Assembly: GCA_963665405.2 (NCBI GenBank)
Contig: OY762261.2
Coordinates: forward strand, 434,001 to 498,000
From: G963665405 sp963665405
GTDB taxonomy: Bacteria; Chloroflexota; Dehalococcoidia; Lucifugimonadales; G963665405
Length of the DNA stretch: 64,000 bases
Reading direction: 5' to 3'
Each line of letters starts with the position of its first letter. The first letter of the stretch is position 1. Under the pieces are notes generated by a model that saw only the letters and a list, made by a program, of their open reading frames with translations, was not told the DNA's origin and made no database searches. This document shows, one piece after another, positions 48,666 to 57,431 of this stretch. The position numbers and the translations under genes are program-made.

Positions 48666-50571
48666 ATGAAACGGCTAGCGCTTATTCTGATCCCGGCACT
48701 GCTCGTAGGCGTGCTTGCGGCGTGTGCCGGAGAGACCGAGATCATCAGGGAAGTGGTGACTGTCGAGGTCGAGAAGATCGTCGAGAGAGAGGTCATCAAG
48801 GCTAGCGCTTATTCTGATCCCGGCACTGCTCGTAGGCGTGCTTGCGGCGTGTGCCGGAGAGACCGAGATCATCAGGGAAGTGGTGACTGTCGAGGTCGAG
48901 AAGATCGTCGAGAGAGAGGTCATCAGGGAGATCGAGGTCGAGAAGATCGTGACCGTCGAGGTGATGACTGAGGTCGAGGTTGAGAGGGAGGTGGTGGTCG
49001 AGAGGGAGAAGATCGTCACGGTCGAGGTCGAGAAGATCGTCGAGGTGGAGAGAGACCTTCCGGAGTACCAGGCCGCGGAGTTGGCCAAGTACGGTGGAAC
49101 TCTTAGGGTCGTCTCGCAGGCCAGTGTCGAGAGCCTGGATCAGTCCTTCACCGGCGCCTGGGTGACCACCGTCATCTCAGCTCACATCTGGGACCGCCCG
49201 TTCGAGAGAGACGTACAGTTCAACTCGCACCCTCAGATGGTGGAGTCGTGGACCGTCAACGAGGACTCGACGCTGTACACGTTCACGCTGAGAGATGGAC
49301 TGATGTTCCATGACGGCGCGCCGGTGACGGCGGACGACGTGGTCCCCGCTCTCAAGCGCATGTGGGTGACTCAAGCCCACGGCCAGCTTCTGGATGCTCA
49401 CCTGGTCGACAACGGCATGACCGTGATCAACGCCAAGACGTGGCGGATGCAGTTTGACCAGCCGGTCGGGTTCGTAATCGATGGCCTTGCGCCTCCATGG
49501 CCGTTCAGCAACATCATCCCGAAGCGGGTATCGGATGAGTTCCCGGCCCAGGAGGACTTCGGCGAGGAGAACGCGATAGGCTCCGGACCGTACAAGCTGG
49601 AGACCTGGGAACGTGGCAACAGGATCGTGCTGGAGCGGTTCGAGGAGTACGTTCCCCGTGGCGAGCCTTCCAGTTTCATGTCGGGAACCAAGAACGCCTA
49701 CGTCGACCGTATCGAGTGGCTGGAGATTCCCGCCGAGGAGACCAAGATAGCCGGCCTGAAGACCGGCGAATGGGACGTCATCGACGGCGCCGGACTAGAC
49801 TTCTACCAGGAGATGGTGGACAACCCGGACATCAACGTCGCACAGGACCGCAACCACATCTCCAACGTCGACTTTAACAACACCTCCTCGCCCGCCGACA
49901 ACAAGATGCTGCGGCAGGCCGTGCTGGCGGCGATCGACGTCGATGAGATCATGCCTGGAATCGGGCCTGATGAGCTCTGGTTCAAGCGCTCGTGCCGGTA
50001 CTGCTCCCAGTGGAACAGCGCCGCCGGGGCCGAAAAGTACGACCAGGGCAACATGGAGCTGGCCCAGCAGCTGCTGGCCGACTCCGGCTACGACGGGGAG
50101 ACCTTCCTCCTAATGAACCCGAACGACTACGCCACCATCACCTACTCGGGGCTGATCATGAAGCCGCTGATGGAGGAGATCGGGATAAACGTCGAGATGC
50201 CAGGGATGGACTGGGCGACGCTGCTGTCCCGGCTGCCGGATCCGGACTGGGACATGATCACCGACTGGTGGGTCGAGTGGATCATGGCAGATCCCATCAT
50301 GGACCCGATGGCCTCGTGCACGCTGTACTTCGGCAACTGGGGCGACACGCCGGGCTGCCAGACGATGCTTGCGAACAGGGAGATCTTCGCCTTCTCGACG
50401 GACCCTGTGGAGAAGCAGGCTGCGGCCGACGCGATACAGCTCCAGCTGTACGAGGACGTTCCGCACATCTACTTCGCGTGGTGGTCGGCCATCTACCCGT
50501 ACCAGACGTACGTGAAGAACTTCTCGGTTCCCATCTTCCCAGTGTTCATGAACGTGTGGATGGAGAAGTAG
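48666..50571 (+). CDS. Peptide/oligopeptide ABC solute-binding lipoprotein, broken by tandem duplication
   Basis: The ATG at 48666 (AAGGAGG upstream) begins a lipoprotein signal, MKRLALILIPALLVGVLAAC, followed by a Val/Glu/Arg/Ile-rich linker (REVVTVEVEKIVEREVI). A 127-bp tandem duplication then shifts the frame. The long downstream frame (from GTG 48838) carries the SBP_bac_5 domain: GGTLRVVSQASVESLDQSF, LYTFTLRDGLMFHDGAPVTA, ENAIGSGPYKLETWERGNRI, KMLRQAVLAAIDVDEI and PHIYFAWWSAIYPYQTYV. Removing 127 bp leaves exactly 593 codons in one frame. As written, the signal peptide is separated from the mature protein, so the transporter would lack an anchored binding protein. Permease genes follow. 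Confidence 0.88.
48673..48925 (+). repeat. 127-bp tandem direct duplication in the binding-protein gene
   Basis: Positions 48673-48798 are repeated identically at 48800-48925 (126 identical bases, period 127). The copy covers most of the signal peptide and the first part of the Val/Glu linker. Because 127 is not a multiple of three, it causes a +1 shift. Confidence 0.93.
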
Positions 50572-50779
50572 GGAAAGACCGGGAAACCCAGGGCAAGCGC
50601 TGCTCGACCGGGCTAAGACGCCGAGGCCGCCGTCGGCTCCGTCGACCCTCGCCGATTCCCTGGAGTAGGCCCGATAAGGGGCCCCCGTCGCCGGCGCCAG
50701 GCCGCCGGAGTAGAGGCGTGGGGGCCGTCGGCCGGGACGCTCAGACGATGTCGCTAGCCGGGGGACGCAGGGTCACACC

Positions 50780-51721
50780 ATGGGAACCTACATAATCAGA
50801 CGGACTCTCGCCACGTTCCCCGTGCTGCTGGTCGTCGCCCTGATCGTATTCGCCCTCATCCACTTCGCTCCGGGGGATCCAGCGGCCATCATTGCCGGGA
50901 CGTTTGCCGGAGAGGAGCAGGTCGAGCGGATCCGGGAGCAGCTGGGCCTCAACGAGCCTCTGCCCGTTCAGCTCGGCATCTGGTTCAAGAACATCGTCCA
51001 GGGAGACCTGGGCACCTCGCTTTCCGGCAAGAAGCCCGTCCTGGAGATGATCCGGGACCGGATGCTCCCGACCTTCGCCGTGGCGATCCTCACCGACATC
51101 TTCGCGGTGGCGCTGGGTGTACCTCTGGGTATCCTTGCCGCCTGGAAGGCCAACACGTGGATCGACCGCGTAGTGATGGTGTTCTCGACGGTAGGCTACT
51201 CTATCCCGCTCTTCTGGCTGGGGTTCATCCTGATGTACGTCTTCGCCGTTCGGCTCGAGATCGTCCCGGTGGCCGGCTACGTGCATCCCGGCGAAAACCT
51301 CGGCGCGTTCTTCCATCGTCTCGTGTTGCCGGTGATCGCCACCGGCCTCGTCGTGATGGCGCTCATCGCCCGGATGACAAGGGCAACGGTGTTGGAGGTT
51401 CTCGGGGAAGACTACATCAGGACCGCTCGGGCCAAGGGCCTGGTCGAGTCGACTGTCCTGATCCGCCACGCCCTGAGGAACGCCATTCTGCCCATCATTA
51501 CCGTTATCGGCGTAGGCTTTGCTCTGCTCCTTGGCGGTGTGGTGGTGACCGAGAACGTGTTTGCCATACCGGGACTGGGAAGACTGCTCGTGAACGCAAT
51601 CAGTCATCGGGACTACCCGGTGATTCAGGGCACGATCCTGGTACTGTCGGCGATCTACGCTGTGGTCAACCTGATGGTTGACATCTCCTACGCATTCCTT
51701 GACCCGAGGATCAGGTACTGA
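50780..51721 (+). CDS. dppB: Peptide ABC transporter permease (DppB/OppB type)
   Basis: This 313-residue inner-membrane permease has the family N-terminus MGTYIIRRTLATFPVLLVVA, HFAPGDPAAIIAG and six predicted helices. The EAA loop LEVLGEDYIRTARAKGLVES contacts the ATPases, and it ends with a VISHRDYPVIQGTILVLSAI-like region. It overlaps the next permease by one base (TGATG). The ATPase genes dppD and dppF are not in the window. Confidence 0.94.
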   Translation: MGTYIIRRTLATFPVLLVVALIVFALIHFAPGDPAAIIAGTFAGEEQVERIREQLGLNEPLPVQLGIWFKNIVQGDLGTSLSGKKPVLEMIRDRMLPTFAVAILTDIFAVALGVPLGILAAWKANTWIDRVVMVFSTVGYSIPLFWLGFILMYVFAVRLEIVPVAGYVHPGENLGAFFHRLVLPVIATGLVVMALIARMTRATVLEVLGEDYIRTARAKGLVESTVLIRHALRNAILPIITVIGVGFALLLGGVVVTENVFAIPGLGRLLVNAISHRDYPVIQGTILVLSAIYAVVNLMVDISYAFLDPRIRY

Positions 51722-52629
51722 TGGCGGTCGAAGCGGACCCCTCCGGACAACTGACCATCGCCAGAGCGTCCCGATCCTGGTTTGGGACGCTCCCCTCGCG
51801 CCTTGGCCGAGGAGCGCGGCGAAACCCGAACATGGCGTACGGGATCGGCATAGTCGTCTTCATGTCACTGGTCGCCATCCTCGCCCCGGTACTGTTCACA
51901 TCCGACCCGTCGAGACCCAAGGCGACGGAAAGGTTCCAGGCTCCCTCGTTCTCGGCCCACTGGTTCGGCACGGACAACATTGGGAGGGACGTGTACAGCC
52001 GAACCGTTTACGGGGCTCGGGTGTCGTTGACGGTCGCCGCCGCTGTTGCGGTCATCGCCATAGGCACCGGAGCGGTCATCGGCCTGGTCTCGGGCTACTT
52101 CCCGAAGGCCGATATGGTGATCATGCGGGTCGTGGACGGATTCATGTCCATACCGTCGATTCTGCTGGCTATGGCGTTAATGGCGCTGCTCGGCGGCAGC
52201 GTGCAGAACGTCATCATCGCCCTCAGCGTGACCCAAGCCCCGATAGCGGTTCGGATCGTCAGGTCGTCCGTGCTCTCCGTCAAGGAGCACATGTATGTAG
52301 ATTCCGCCCGAGCGATCGGGGCGCCGGTCCATCGGGTGCTGCGCCAGCATATCCTCCCCAACATCATCGCACCGCTGATCGTGCAGGGCACCTTCATCGC
52401 CTCGGCCGCGGTACTCCTCGAAGCGTACCTGAGCTTCCTCGGCGCGGGCACCCCACCCGAGACCTCGAGCTGGGGCGGCGTCATGGCCGACGGCCAGGCC
52501 TACATCTCTCGCGCCCTGTGGGTCATCATGTTCCCCGGGATCTTCCTCACCCTCACGGTGTTGGGGATCAGCCTCGCGGGCGACGGCCTTCGGGACACGC
52601 TCGACCCGAAGCTGAGAAGGCGCATGTGA
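51721..52629 (+). CDS. dppC: Peptide ABC transporter permease (DppC/OppC type)
   Basis: This 302-residue partner permease has an N-terminal helix (YGIGIVVFMSLVAILAPVLF), HWFGTDNIGRDVYSRTVYGA, six helices in all and the EAA loop VKEHMYVDSARAIGAPVHRV. AAVLLEAYLSFLGAGTPPET and a family-typical end follow (DGLRDTLDPKLRRRM). It forms a heterodimer with the DppB-like protein encoded just before. Confidence 0.94.
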   Translation: MAVEADPSGQLTIARASRSWFGTLPSRLGRGARRNPNMAYGIGIVVFMSLVAILAPVLFTSDPSRPKATERFQAPSFSAHWFGTDNIGRDVYSRTVYGARVSLTVAAAVAVIAIGTGAVIGLVSGYFPKADMVIMRVVDGFMSIPSILLAMALMALLGGSVQNVIIALSVTQAPIAVRIVRSSVLSVKEHMYVDSARAIGAPVHRVLRQHILPNIIAPLIVQGTFIASAAVLLEAYLSFLGAGTPPETSSWGGVMADGQAYISRALWVIMFPGIFLTLTVLGISLAGDGLRDTLDPKLRRRM

Positions 52630-52631
52630 GA

Positions 52632-52682
52632 TGGGGTACGGGGTCTCGGGTACAGGGTTTGGGGTACGGGGTTCAGGGTACG
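52632..52682 (+). repeat. 14-bp tandem repeat, about 3.6 copies
   Basis: Degenerate units of the form TGGGGTACGGGGTT run from just after the dppC stop. A shorter relative (GTAGGGTACGGCGGGGTACG) lies just after the glutamine-synthetase-like gene near 61556-61575. Confidence 0.6.
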
Positions 52683-52700
52683 GCGAGCGGGCTGAAGCCC

Positions 52701-55700
52701 CTAGTCAGCGGGCTCGGTGATCAACAGGGACTGGTCAGCGGAAACGTTCTTGAGAGATTGCTCCCTGCCACTCGGCCAGAAGATGACGATCTCGTCGATC
52801 GAAGTCGCCGATCCCAGGCCGAACTCCAACTCGATGCTGTCCATCGACAGATAGCTGGACCCGGCTCGGACCTCCTGGACCTGCACGAGCGAGCGGCCCG
52901 GCGTGCCGGACGCGCTCTTCAGGTATACCCTCGCACCGATGCCGTCGGCGTTGCTGCCGGTGCCGTCGACGGCCATCCTGCCCCGCAGGCGCAGCTTGAT
53001 CCAGTGGTTGTCTCCCCCACCGTTCATCCACACGAAGAGCGGACCTTCGATATCCTGAATGGTTTGCTGGCGTCCCTCCCACTGGGGCCCGCTACTGTTC
53101 GAGCCGATCAGGTCTACGTAGCCGTCGCCGTTCAGGTCGCCGTGGGCCAGCCCCTTGCCGTTCTCGTGCAGCCTGCCGTCGATCTTGCGGGCCTTCATGC
53201 TGAAAATGGAGTCGGGGTCGTCGATGCCGTCGTAGCGGACTCCCATGATGTCCAGGAGCCGGGCCCGGACGGTGATGTCCTCGAAGGAGCCCCTGCCGTC
53301 GGCCCTCATCATGCGGCCGGCCGAAGGAAACACCTCTCCACCGGGGCCCGAGCCGTTCGATATGTTGGAGCCCAGCCAGTAGAGATCGGCGTCGCCGTCG
53401 TTCTCGTAGTCGAAGAACGTGGAGCCGAAGGCGAAGTCGTAGGCCGCCAGGCCCGTCATCTGCTCCTGGCCGGGGTCGATCGTGGACGGGTCCAGCGACA
53501 GGGGCGGCATGTATGGGCTGGGCTTCACCACGATTGCCTGCGCCACGTCGTGGAAGAGTCCGACCGTTCCGACGCCCGGTACGTCCCGTGTCCCGTCGTT
53601 GCGGAGAAGGAAGTGGCGGCAGGTGCCCCACACGAAGCGCTCGCTGTACTCGCAGGAGCCGCTGGGACCAACCATCGGCGCGCGGAGGCGATGATGGTAT
53701 CCCAGGTTCGCCACGAAGACGTCCAGGTCGGCGTCTCCGTCGTAGTCGCCGATCGCGAAGCCCATCCACGACCCCACCCGGTCGATGCCCATGGCCTGAG
53801 CGACCGGGGTGAACCTCGGCAGGCCCGGCCCCGAGTCGTTGCGATAGACGTGCAGCCGGTCCCCGTCGTTCGCCACCCACAGGTCGGGGTCGCCGTCGTC
53901 GTCGTAGTCGAAGAACATCACAGCGTGAGTCTGGCCGGTGGGCTCTCCGACGGTGTTGCCCAGCTTGTCCTTGACCGATGGGTCCCACCCCTCATAGAGC
54001 TCGCCTGTCTCGGGGTCCTCGTACAGGATGGGCTCGCCGGTGGTGGTCCGCATGACGATCTGAGGGCCGCGGACGCCGGCCTCGTCGGTAACGTCCGTGA
54101 ACGTGAGATCGCCGTTGTTGAGGTACAGCACGTTATAGTGCCCCGGGTGGCTGCCCGAGTTGAAGGTGCGGTAGTCGTTTGCTCCGAGATTGCCCACGAA
54201 TATGTCCAGCCAGCCGTCGCCGTCGACATCGGCGCAGGCCACGGAGGCGGCGGACCGGATGTTGACGGAGTCTCCGAAGGCCGACTCGGTCGCGTCCCGG
54301 AAGCTTCCGTCACCGTTGTTGATGAACAGGCTGTCGACGTTCCCCTGGCCTTCCGCCGGCGACCGGAAGTCGAGCCTGTCACTGGGGTCGCCCCAGGCGC
54401 CGACGTAGAGGTCCTGGAACCCGTCGTTGTTCAGGTCGCAGGCGACGACCCCGGTGCTGTGGCTGCCGGTCGCGGTGACGCCCGCGAGGGCCGCGACGTC
54501 CTTGAACGTTCCGTCGCCTTCGTTCCTGTACAGCCGGTTCGGCCGTCCGCCCTGTGACGTCAGATAGAAGTCGAGATCGCCATCCCGGTCGTAGTCGAAC
54601 ACGGCGATGCCGGGCCGGTCGTTCCAGATCTTGTACCCGTCCAGCAGCGCCTCGGCGGCGACGTTGACAAAGGGAGTGACCGGGTCCGATACGCCATCGA
54701 CCTGATCCTGTCCGCCGATGACCGGTACGTACCGGGTCGGCGGGCCCCGGAACTCGACTGTCCCGGCGCCGTTAACGGCGCCTTTCACGGAGCCGGCTGT
54801 GGTGTCGGACTCTATCTCGCGAGTGGCGGAGATCGTGTGTCCGCGAGCCGTCGGGACGAGCTCCCGTTCGGAGCTGGCGGCCGCGACGCGCGTTCTCAGG
54901 CCGGTGTCGGGTCCGGAGATGAGGGATTCGACCGCCCACACCCCCATTCCGCCCAGCAGGGCGATCATCCAGGTCGCGGCGGCGAAGGTGAGGATGCCCT
55001 TCCTGGGGATCACTCTCCCGAGGGCCCAGAAGGTGATCGGGCCGGCGGCGGCGGCGGCAAACAGCAGAGTGGCCGCGGGGGCGGTGCCCATTCCCAGCAG
55101 CAGCAGCAGCGCCACCAGCGGAATCTCGAACATCAGGGGGACGTTTATCAGTACGCCCAGCGTGGCAGCGATCGCGATGCCCATGGCGTGGCTGCCGAGA
55201 TAGGTGGACACCGTGTCCGGGTTTATCCACTGGATGACCAGGCCGCTGGCGAATCCGGCGGCCACCATGATGGGGCCCATTCGGACCAGGTATCCCAGGC
55301 TGGCCTTCGCCCAGTCTCGGAAGCCCTCAGTCAGCGCCTCTCCCCAGGTGGATGGGGCCTGCTCCAGCAGGTCCGGCTGCTCCTGTTCGACCGCCGGCAC
55401 CCTGTTCCTCTCTCCGACGGCGTACGCGACGAGCGGCCCAATCAGCAGTCCTCCTACGAGGCCCAGGACGATCCGGCTGCCCCCCAGCATCGGTGTGAAG
55501 ATTATGGTCGCCATCGCCAGCGCGGGGATGTTCAGCGTCGAGGAGCCCATCACCATCGCAACGGCGCCGTCCACGCCGCCCCCACGCCTCCGGAACGACG
55601 CGGAGATGGGTGCGATGCATGCCGAGCACAGGTTCCAGACCGGGCCCATTGCGAGCCCTTTCAAGGTCCGCTTCAGGGAGCCGCCGCCGCCGAACATGGC

Positions 55701-56042
55701 ACCACCGGACCGGGGGAAGAGGAATGACTCGGTGAGTCCGGCGACCAGGAATGCGAAGATCATCCCGATCGTCACGAGCTCCAGATACGTGATCGAGAAG
55801 TCGATCCATCTCGACACGAAGCTCGCGCCGCTCCCGATCTCGATGCAGAATCCCTGGAAGCACTCGATCGTAGCGCCGGATACCGAGTCCAGGTCGTCCC
55901 GGACGATATCGAGCTTGCGAAAGCGGTTCAGCGCGAGGAACGGGACCAGCATCCCGATGAGCAGGACAAGCCCAACGGCCCGCTTCTTCGCGAGGCCGGT
56001 TTTCAGAGCAATCCGTGGCCGCTTCACATCAGGTTCGAGCAT
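52701..56042 (-). CDS. ArsP/DUF318-like permease fused to FG-GAP propeller and ASPIC/UnbV domain
   Basis: This 1113-residue protein has four parts. A membrane helix near residues 21-40 is followed by an extracellular loop. The permease (about 85-375) has two related halves; NLCSACIAPISASFRRRG resembles the CxCG-P-(I/L)-A-x-x-L-R-R-x-G motif of DUF318/ArsP, and ATLGVLINVPLMFEIPLVAL starts the second half. A linker follows at 375-470. The exterior part (about 470-1000) has at least seven FG-GAP/VCBS repeats with D-x-D-x-D-G calcium loops (FDYDRDGDLDFYL, CDLNNDGFQDLYVG, ADVDGDGWLDIFVG, FDYDDDGDPDLWVA, GDYDGDADLDVFVA, FDYENDGDADLYW, GDLNGDGYVDLIG). The C-terminal ASPIC/UnbV domain contains NADGIGARVYLKSASG, EVRAGSSYLSMDS and EIVIFWPSG. 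The parts are known singly; I do not know the combination. It may bind and move a metal or organometal, which is inference. Confidence 0.88.
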   Translation of the reverse strand: MLEPDVKRPRIALKTGLAKKRAVGLVLLIGMLVPFLALNRFRKLDIVRDDLDSVSGATIECFQGFCIEIGSGASFVSRWIDFSITYLELVTIGMIFAFLVAGLTESFLFPRSGGAMFGGGGSLKRTLKGLAMGPVWNLCSACIAPISASFRRRGGGVDGAVAMVMGSSTLNIPALAMATIIFTPMLGGSRIVLGLVGGLLIGPLVAYAVGERNRVPAVEQEQPDLLEQAPSTWGEALTEGFRDWAKASLGYLVRMGPIMVAAGFASGLVIQWINPDTVSTYLGSHAMGIAIAATLGVLINVPLMFEIPLVALLLLLGMGTAPAATLLFAAAAAGPITFWALGRVIPRKGILTFAAATWMIALLGGMGVWAVESLISGPDTGLRTRVAAASSERELVPTARGHTISATREIESDTTAGSVKGAVNGAGTVEFRGPPTRYVPVIGGQDQVDGVSDPVTPFVNVAAEALLDGYKIWNDRPGIAVFDYDRDGDLDFYLTSQGGRPNRLYRNEGDGTFKDVAALAGVTATGSHSTGVVACDLNNDGFQDLYVGAWGDPSDRLDFRSPAEGQGNVDSLFINNGDGSFRDATESAFGDSVNIRSAASVACADVDGDGWLDIFVGNLGANDYRTFNSGSHPGHYNVLYLNNGDLTFTDVTDEAGVRGPQIVMRTTTGEPILYEDPETGELYEGWDPSVKDKLGNTVGEPTGQTHAVMFFDYDDDGDPDLWVANDGDRLHVYRNDSGPGLPRFTPVAQAMGIDRVGSWMGFAIGDYDGDADLDVFVANLGYHHRLRAPMVGPSGSCEYSERFVWGTCRHFLLRNDGTRDVPGVGTVGLFHDVAQAIVVKPSPYMPPLSLDPSTIDPGQEQMTGLAAYDFAFGSTFFDYENDGDADLYWLGSNISNGSGPGGEVFPSAGRMMRADGRGSFEDITVRARLLDIMGVRYDGIDDPDSIFSMKARKIDGRLHENGKGLAHGDLNGDGYVDLIGSNSSGPQWEGRQQTIQDIEGPLFVWMNGGGDNHWIKLRLRGRMAVDGTGSNADGIGARVYLKSASGTPGRSLVQVQEVRAGSSYLSMDSIELEFGLGSATSIDEIVIFWPSGREQSLKNVSADQSLLITEPAD

Positions 56043-56529
56043 CTGGGGTCGGCTTTCGCGATCACCTTCCTCATCGCGCTCTCAGAGCCCGCCACCGTGA
56101 TTCGGGCCTCCGCGAGCCTCTTCTCAGCGGGCAGTATACCAAAGCGGCAACCCGGCACCGATGGGTCCGAACGCGAGCTATTGTCGTCGAAAGAAGTTCC
56201 TGATTCGAGAGCCCAGGTCCGGAGTTCCGGAGCGGTTCGGCAGCAGTACCCACAGAAGGAACATCAGGCCGAAAACCGAGCCGGCGAGAACTGCCTCGAG
56301 CCACCACTCAGGCACTGCTACGAGGCCCCCGGCATCGCCGGATGTGTGGCGGGCGCGACCACGCCGGGAGCGTGGAAGGCTACGGGACGGGGTGCAAGAA
56401 GGGGACGAGCGGGCTGTATAGACGGGGCCTGGGCGAGCGGGCGCGACCTACGGGAGGCCAAGTCTGGCAGCTTCGAGTGCATCGGAGGCCGAGGACCTGG
56501 GTAAGACGGAAAGGGCGCCAGCCGCTCCC
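56043..56529. other. Gap holding a possible 45-residue membrane ORF
   Basis: Apart from the small frame at 56178-56315 nothing is recognised. Longer plus-strand frames here lack family character. Confidence 0.4.
56178..56315 (-). CDS. Possible small single-span membrane protein
   Basis: This 45-codon frame starts at GTG 56315 and reads VPEWWLEAVLAGSVFGLMFL then LWVLLPNRSGTP, ending in a basic tail (RIRNFFRRQ). It has one strong membrane helix with positive residues on the C-terminal side. It lies 135 bp upstream of, and in the same direction as, the permease/propeller gene, so it could be a small accessory subunit. No clear Shine-Dalgarno was found and codon bias was not tested. Confidence 0.35.
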   Translation of the reverse strand: MPEWWLEAVLAGSVFGLMFLLWVLLPNRSGTPDLGSRIRNFFRRQ

Positions 56530-57429
56530 CTACTCCCCGCGAGACAGCTTCGGATCGAGCATGTCCCTCAGGTTGTCGCCGATCGTGTTGACCGCCAGGA
56601 CTGTGACCGTGAGGAACAACCCCGGGAACCCGATGACCCACATTGCCTGCGAGATGGTCCGTCGGCCCTCTGCCATCATCGTGCCCCAGCTCGGAATCTC
56701 GGGTGGAGTTCCGGCTCCCAGGAAGCTCAGGATGGCCTCGACCAGGATGGCGCCGGCGCCGACGAGTGTGACCAGCACAATCAATGGCGCGACGGTGCCG
56801 GGGAAGATGTGGAGAATCAAGATTCGAGGCGTCTTGGCGCCGATAGCTCTCGCGGCCTCGACGTACTGCGCCTCTCGCAGGGACAGCACGGCTGAGCGGA
56901 CGACACGCACACCCCTTGGCGCAGTCACAAGAGTTATGGCGCCGATAACGATGTAGACGCTACCTCCTACGATGGAGGTAAGAGCAATTGCTAAAAGGAT
57001 ATCCGGGATGGACATTATGCCGTCCATTATCCGCATGATCACCATGTCGAAGGCGCGGAAGTATCCCGCGAGCAGGCCGATCACGCTGGCGACGACGGCC
57101 ACGATCGCAGCCACCGAGGCGCCCACGATCAGGGAGATCCGCGACCCGTATAGGGTCCTGGACCAGACGTCCCGCCCGACGAAGTCGGTGCCAAACCACT
57201 CTTTAGAGTTGGGCGGGTGCAGCCGGTCTATGGGGTTGACGTGTATGGGATCCACCGTGTTCAGAATCGGCGCGGCGATCGCGATGAAAACCATGGCCCC
57301 GAGGATCGCGAAGCCCACGACCATCAGCGGATGCCGTTTCCGGATACGGGCGAAGACGACTCTTCCAGACTGAAGGCGCGCCGCCCACGGACTTGCCGGA
57401 GCAAGAGGCTGTCCGATCTGTTCTCGCAT
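56530..57429 (-). CDS. dppC: Peptide ABC transporter permease (DppC type), second set
   Basis: This 299-residue permease contains KEWFGTDFVGRDVWSRTLYG, an EAA loop (LREAQYVEAARAIGAKTPRI), GAGAILVEAILSFLGAGTPP and GDNLRDMLDPKLSRGE at the end. It is a paralog of the protein at 51721-52629 but only moderately similar. It follows the DppB-type gene by 2 bp. Neither a binding protein nor ATPase genes accompany this pair, so they must be supplied from elsewhere. Confidence 0.93.
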   Translation of the reverse strand: MREQIGQPLAPASPWAARLQSGRVVFARIRKRHPLMVVGFAILGAMVFIAIAAPILNTVDPIHVNPIDRLHPPNSKEWFGTDFVGRDVWSRTLYGSRISLIVGASVAAIVAVVASVIGLLAGYFRAFDMVIMRIMDGIMSIPDILLAIALTSIVGGSVYIVIGAITLVTAPRGVRVVRSAVLSLREAQYVEAARAIGAKTPRILILHIFPGTVAPLIVLVTLVGAGAILVEAILSFLGAGTPPEIPSWGTMMAEGRRTISQAMWVIGFPGLFLTVTVLAVNTIGDNLRDMLDPKLSRGE

Positions 57430-57431
57430 AT

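Noticed and set aside
49398..51607. Long minus-strand frames opposite the binding protein and dppB
   Set aside because: They are antisense shadows with Asp/His/Arg-rich composition and no recognisable domain.
51678..54557. 959-residue plus-strand open frame across dppC and the fusion gene
   Set aside because: It overlaps dppC out of frame and is antisense to the FG-GAP gene; the sequence is compositionally biased and lacks any family motif.
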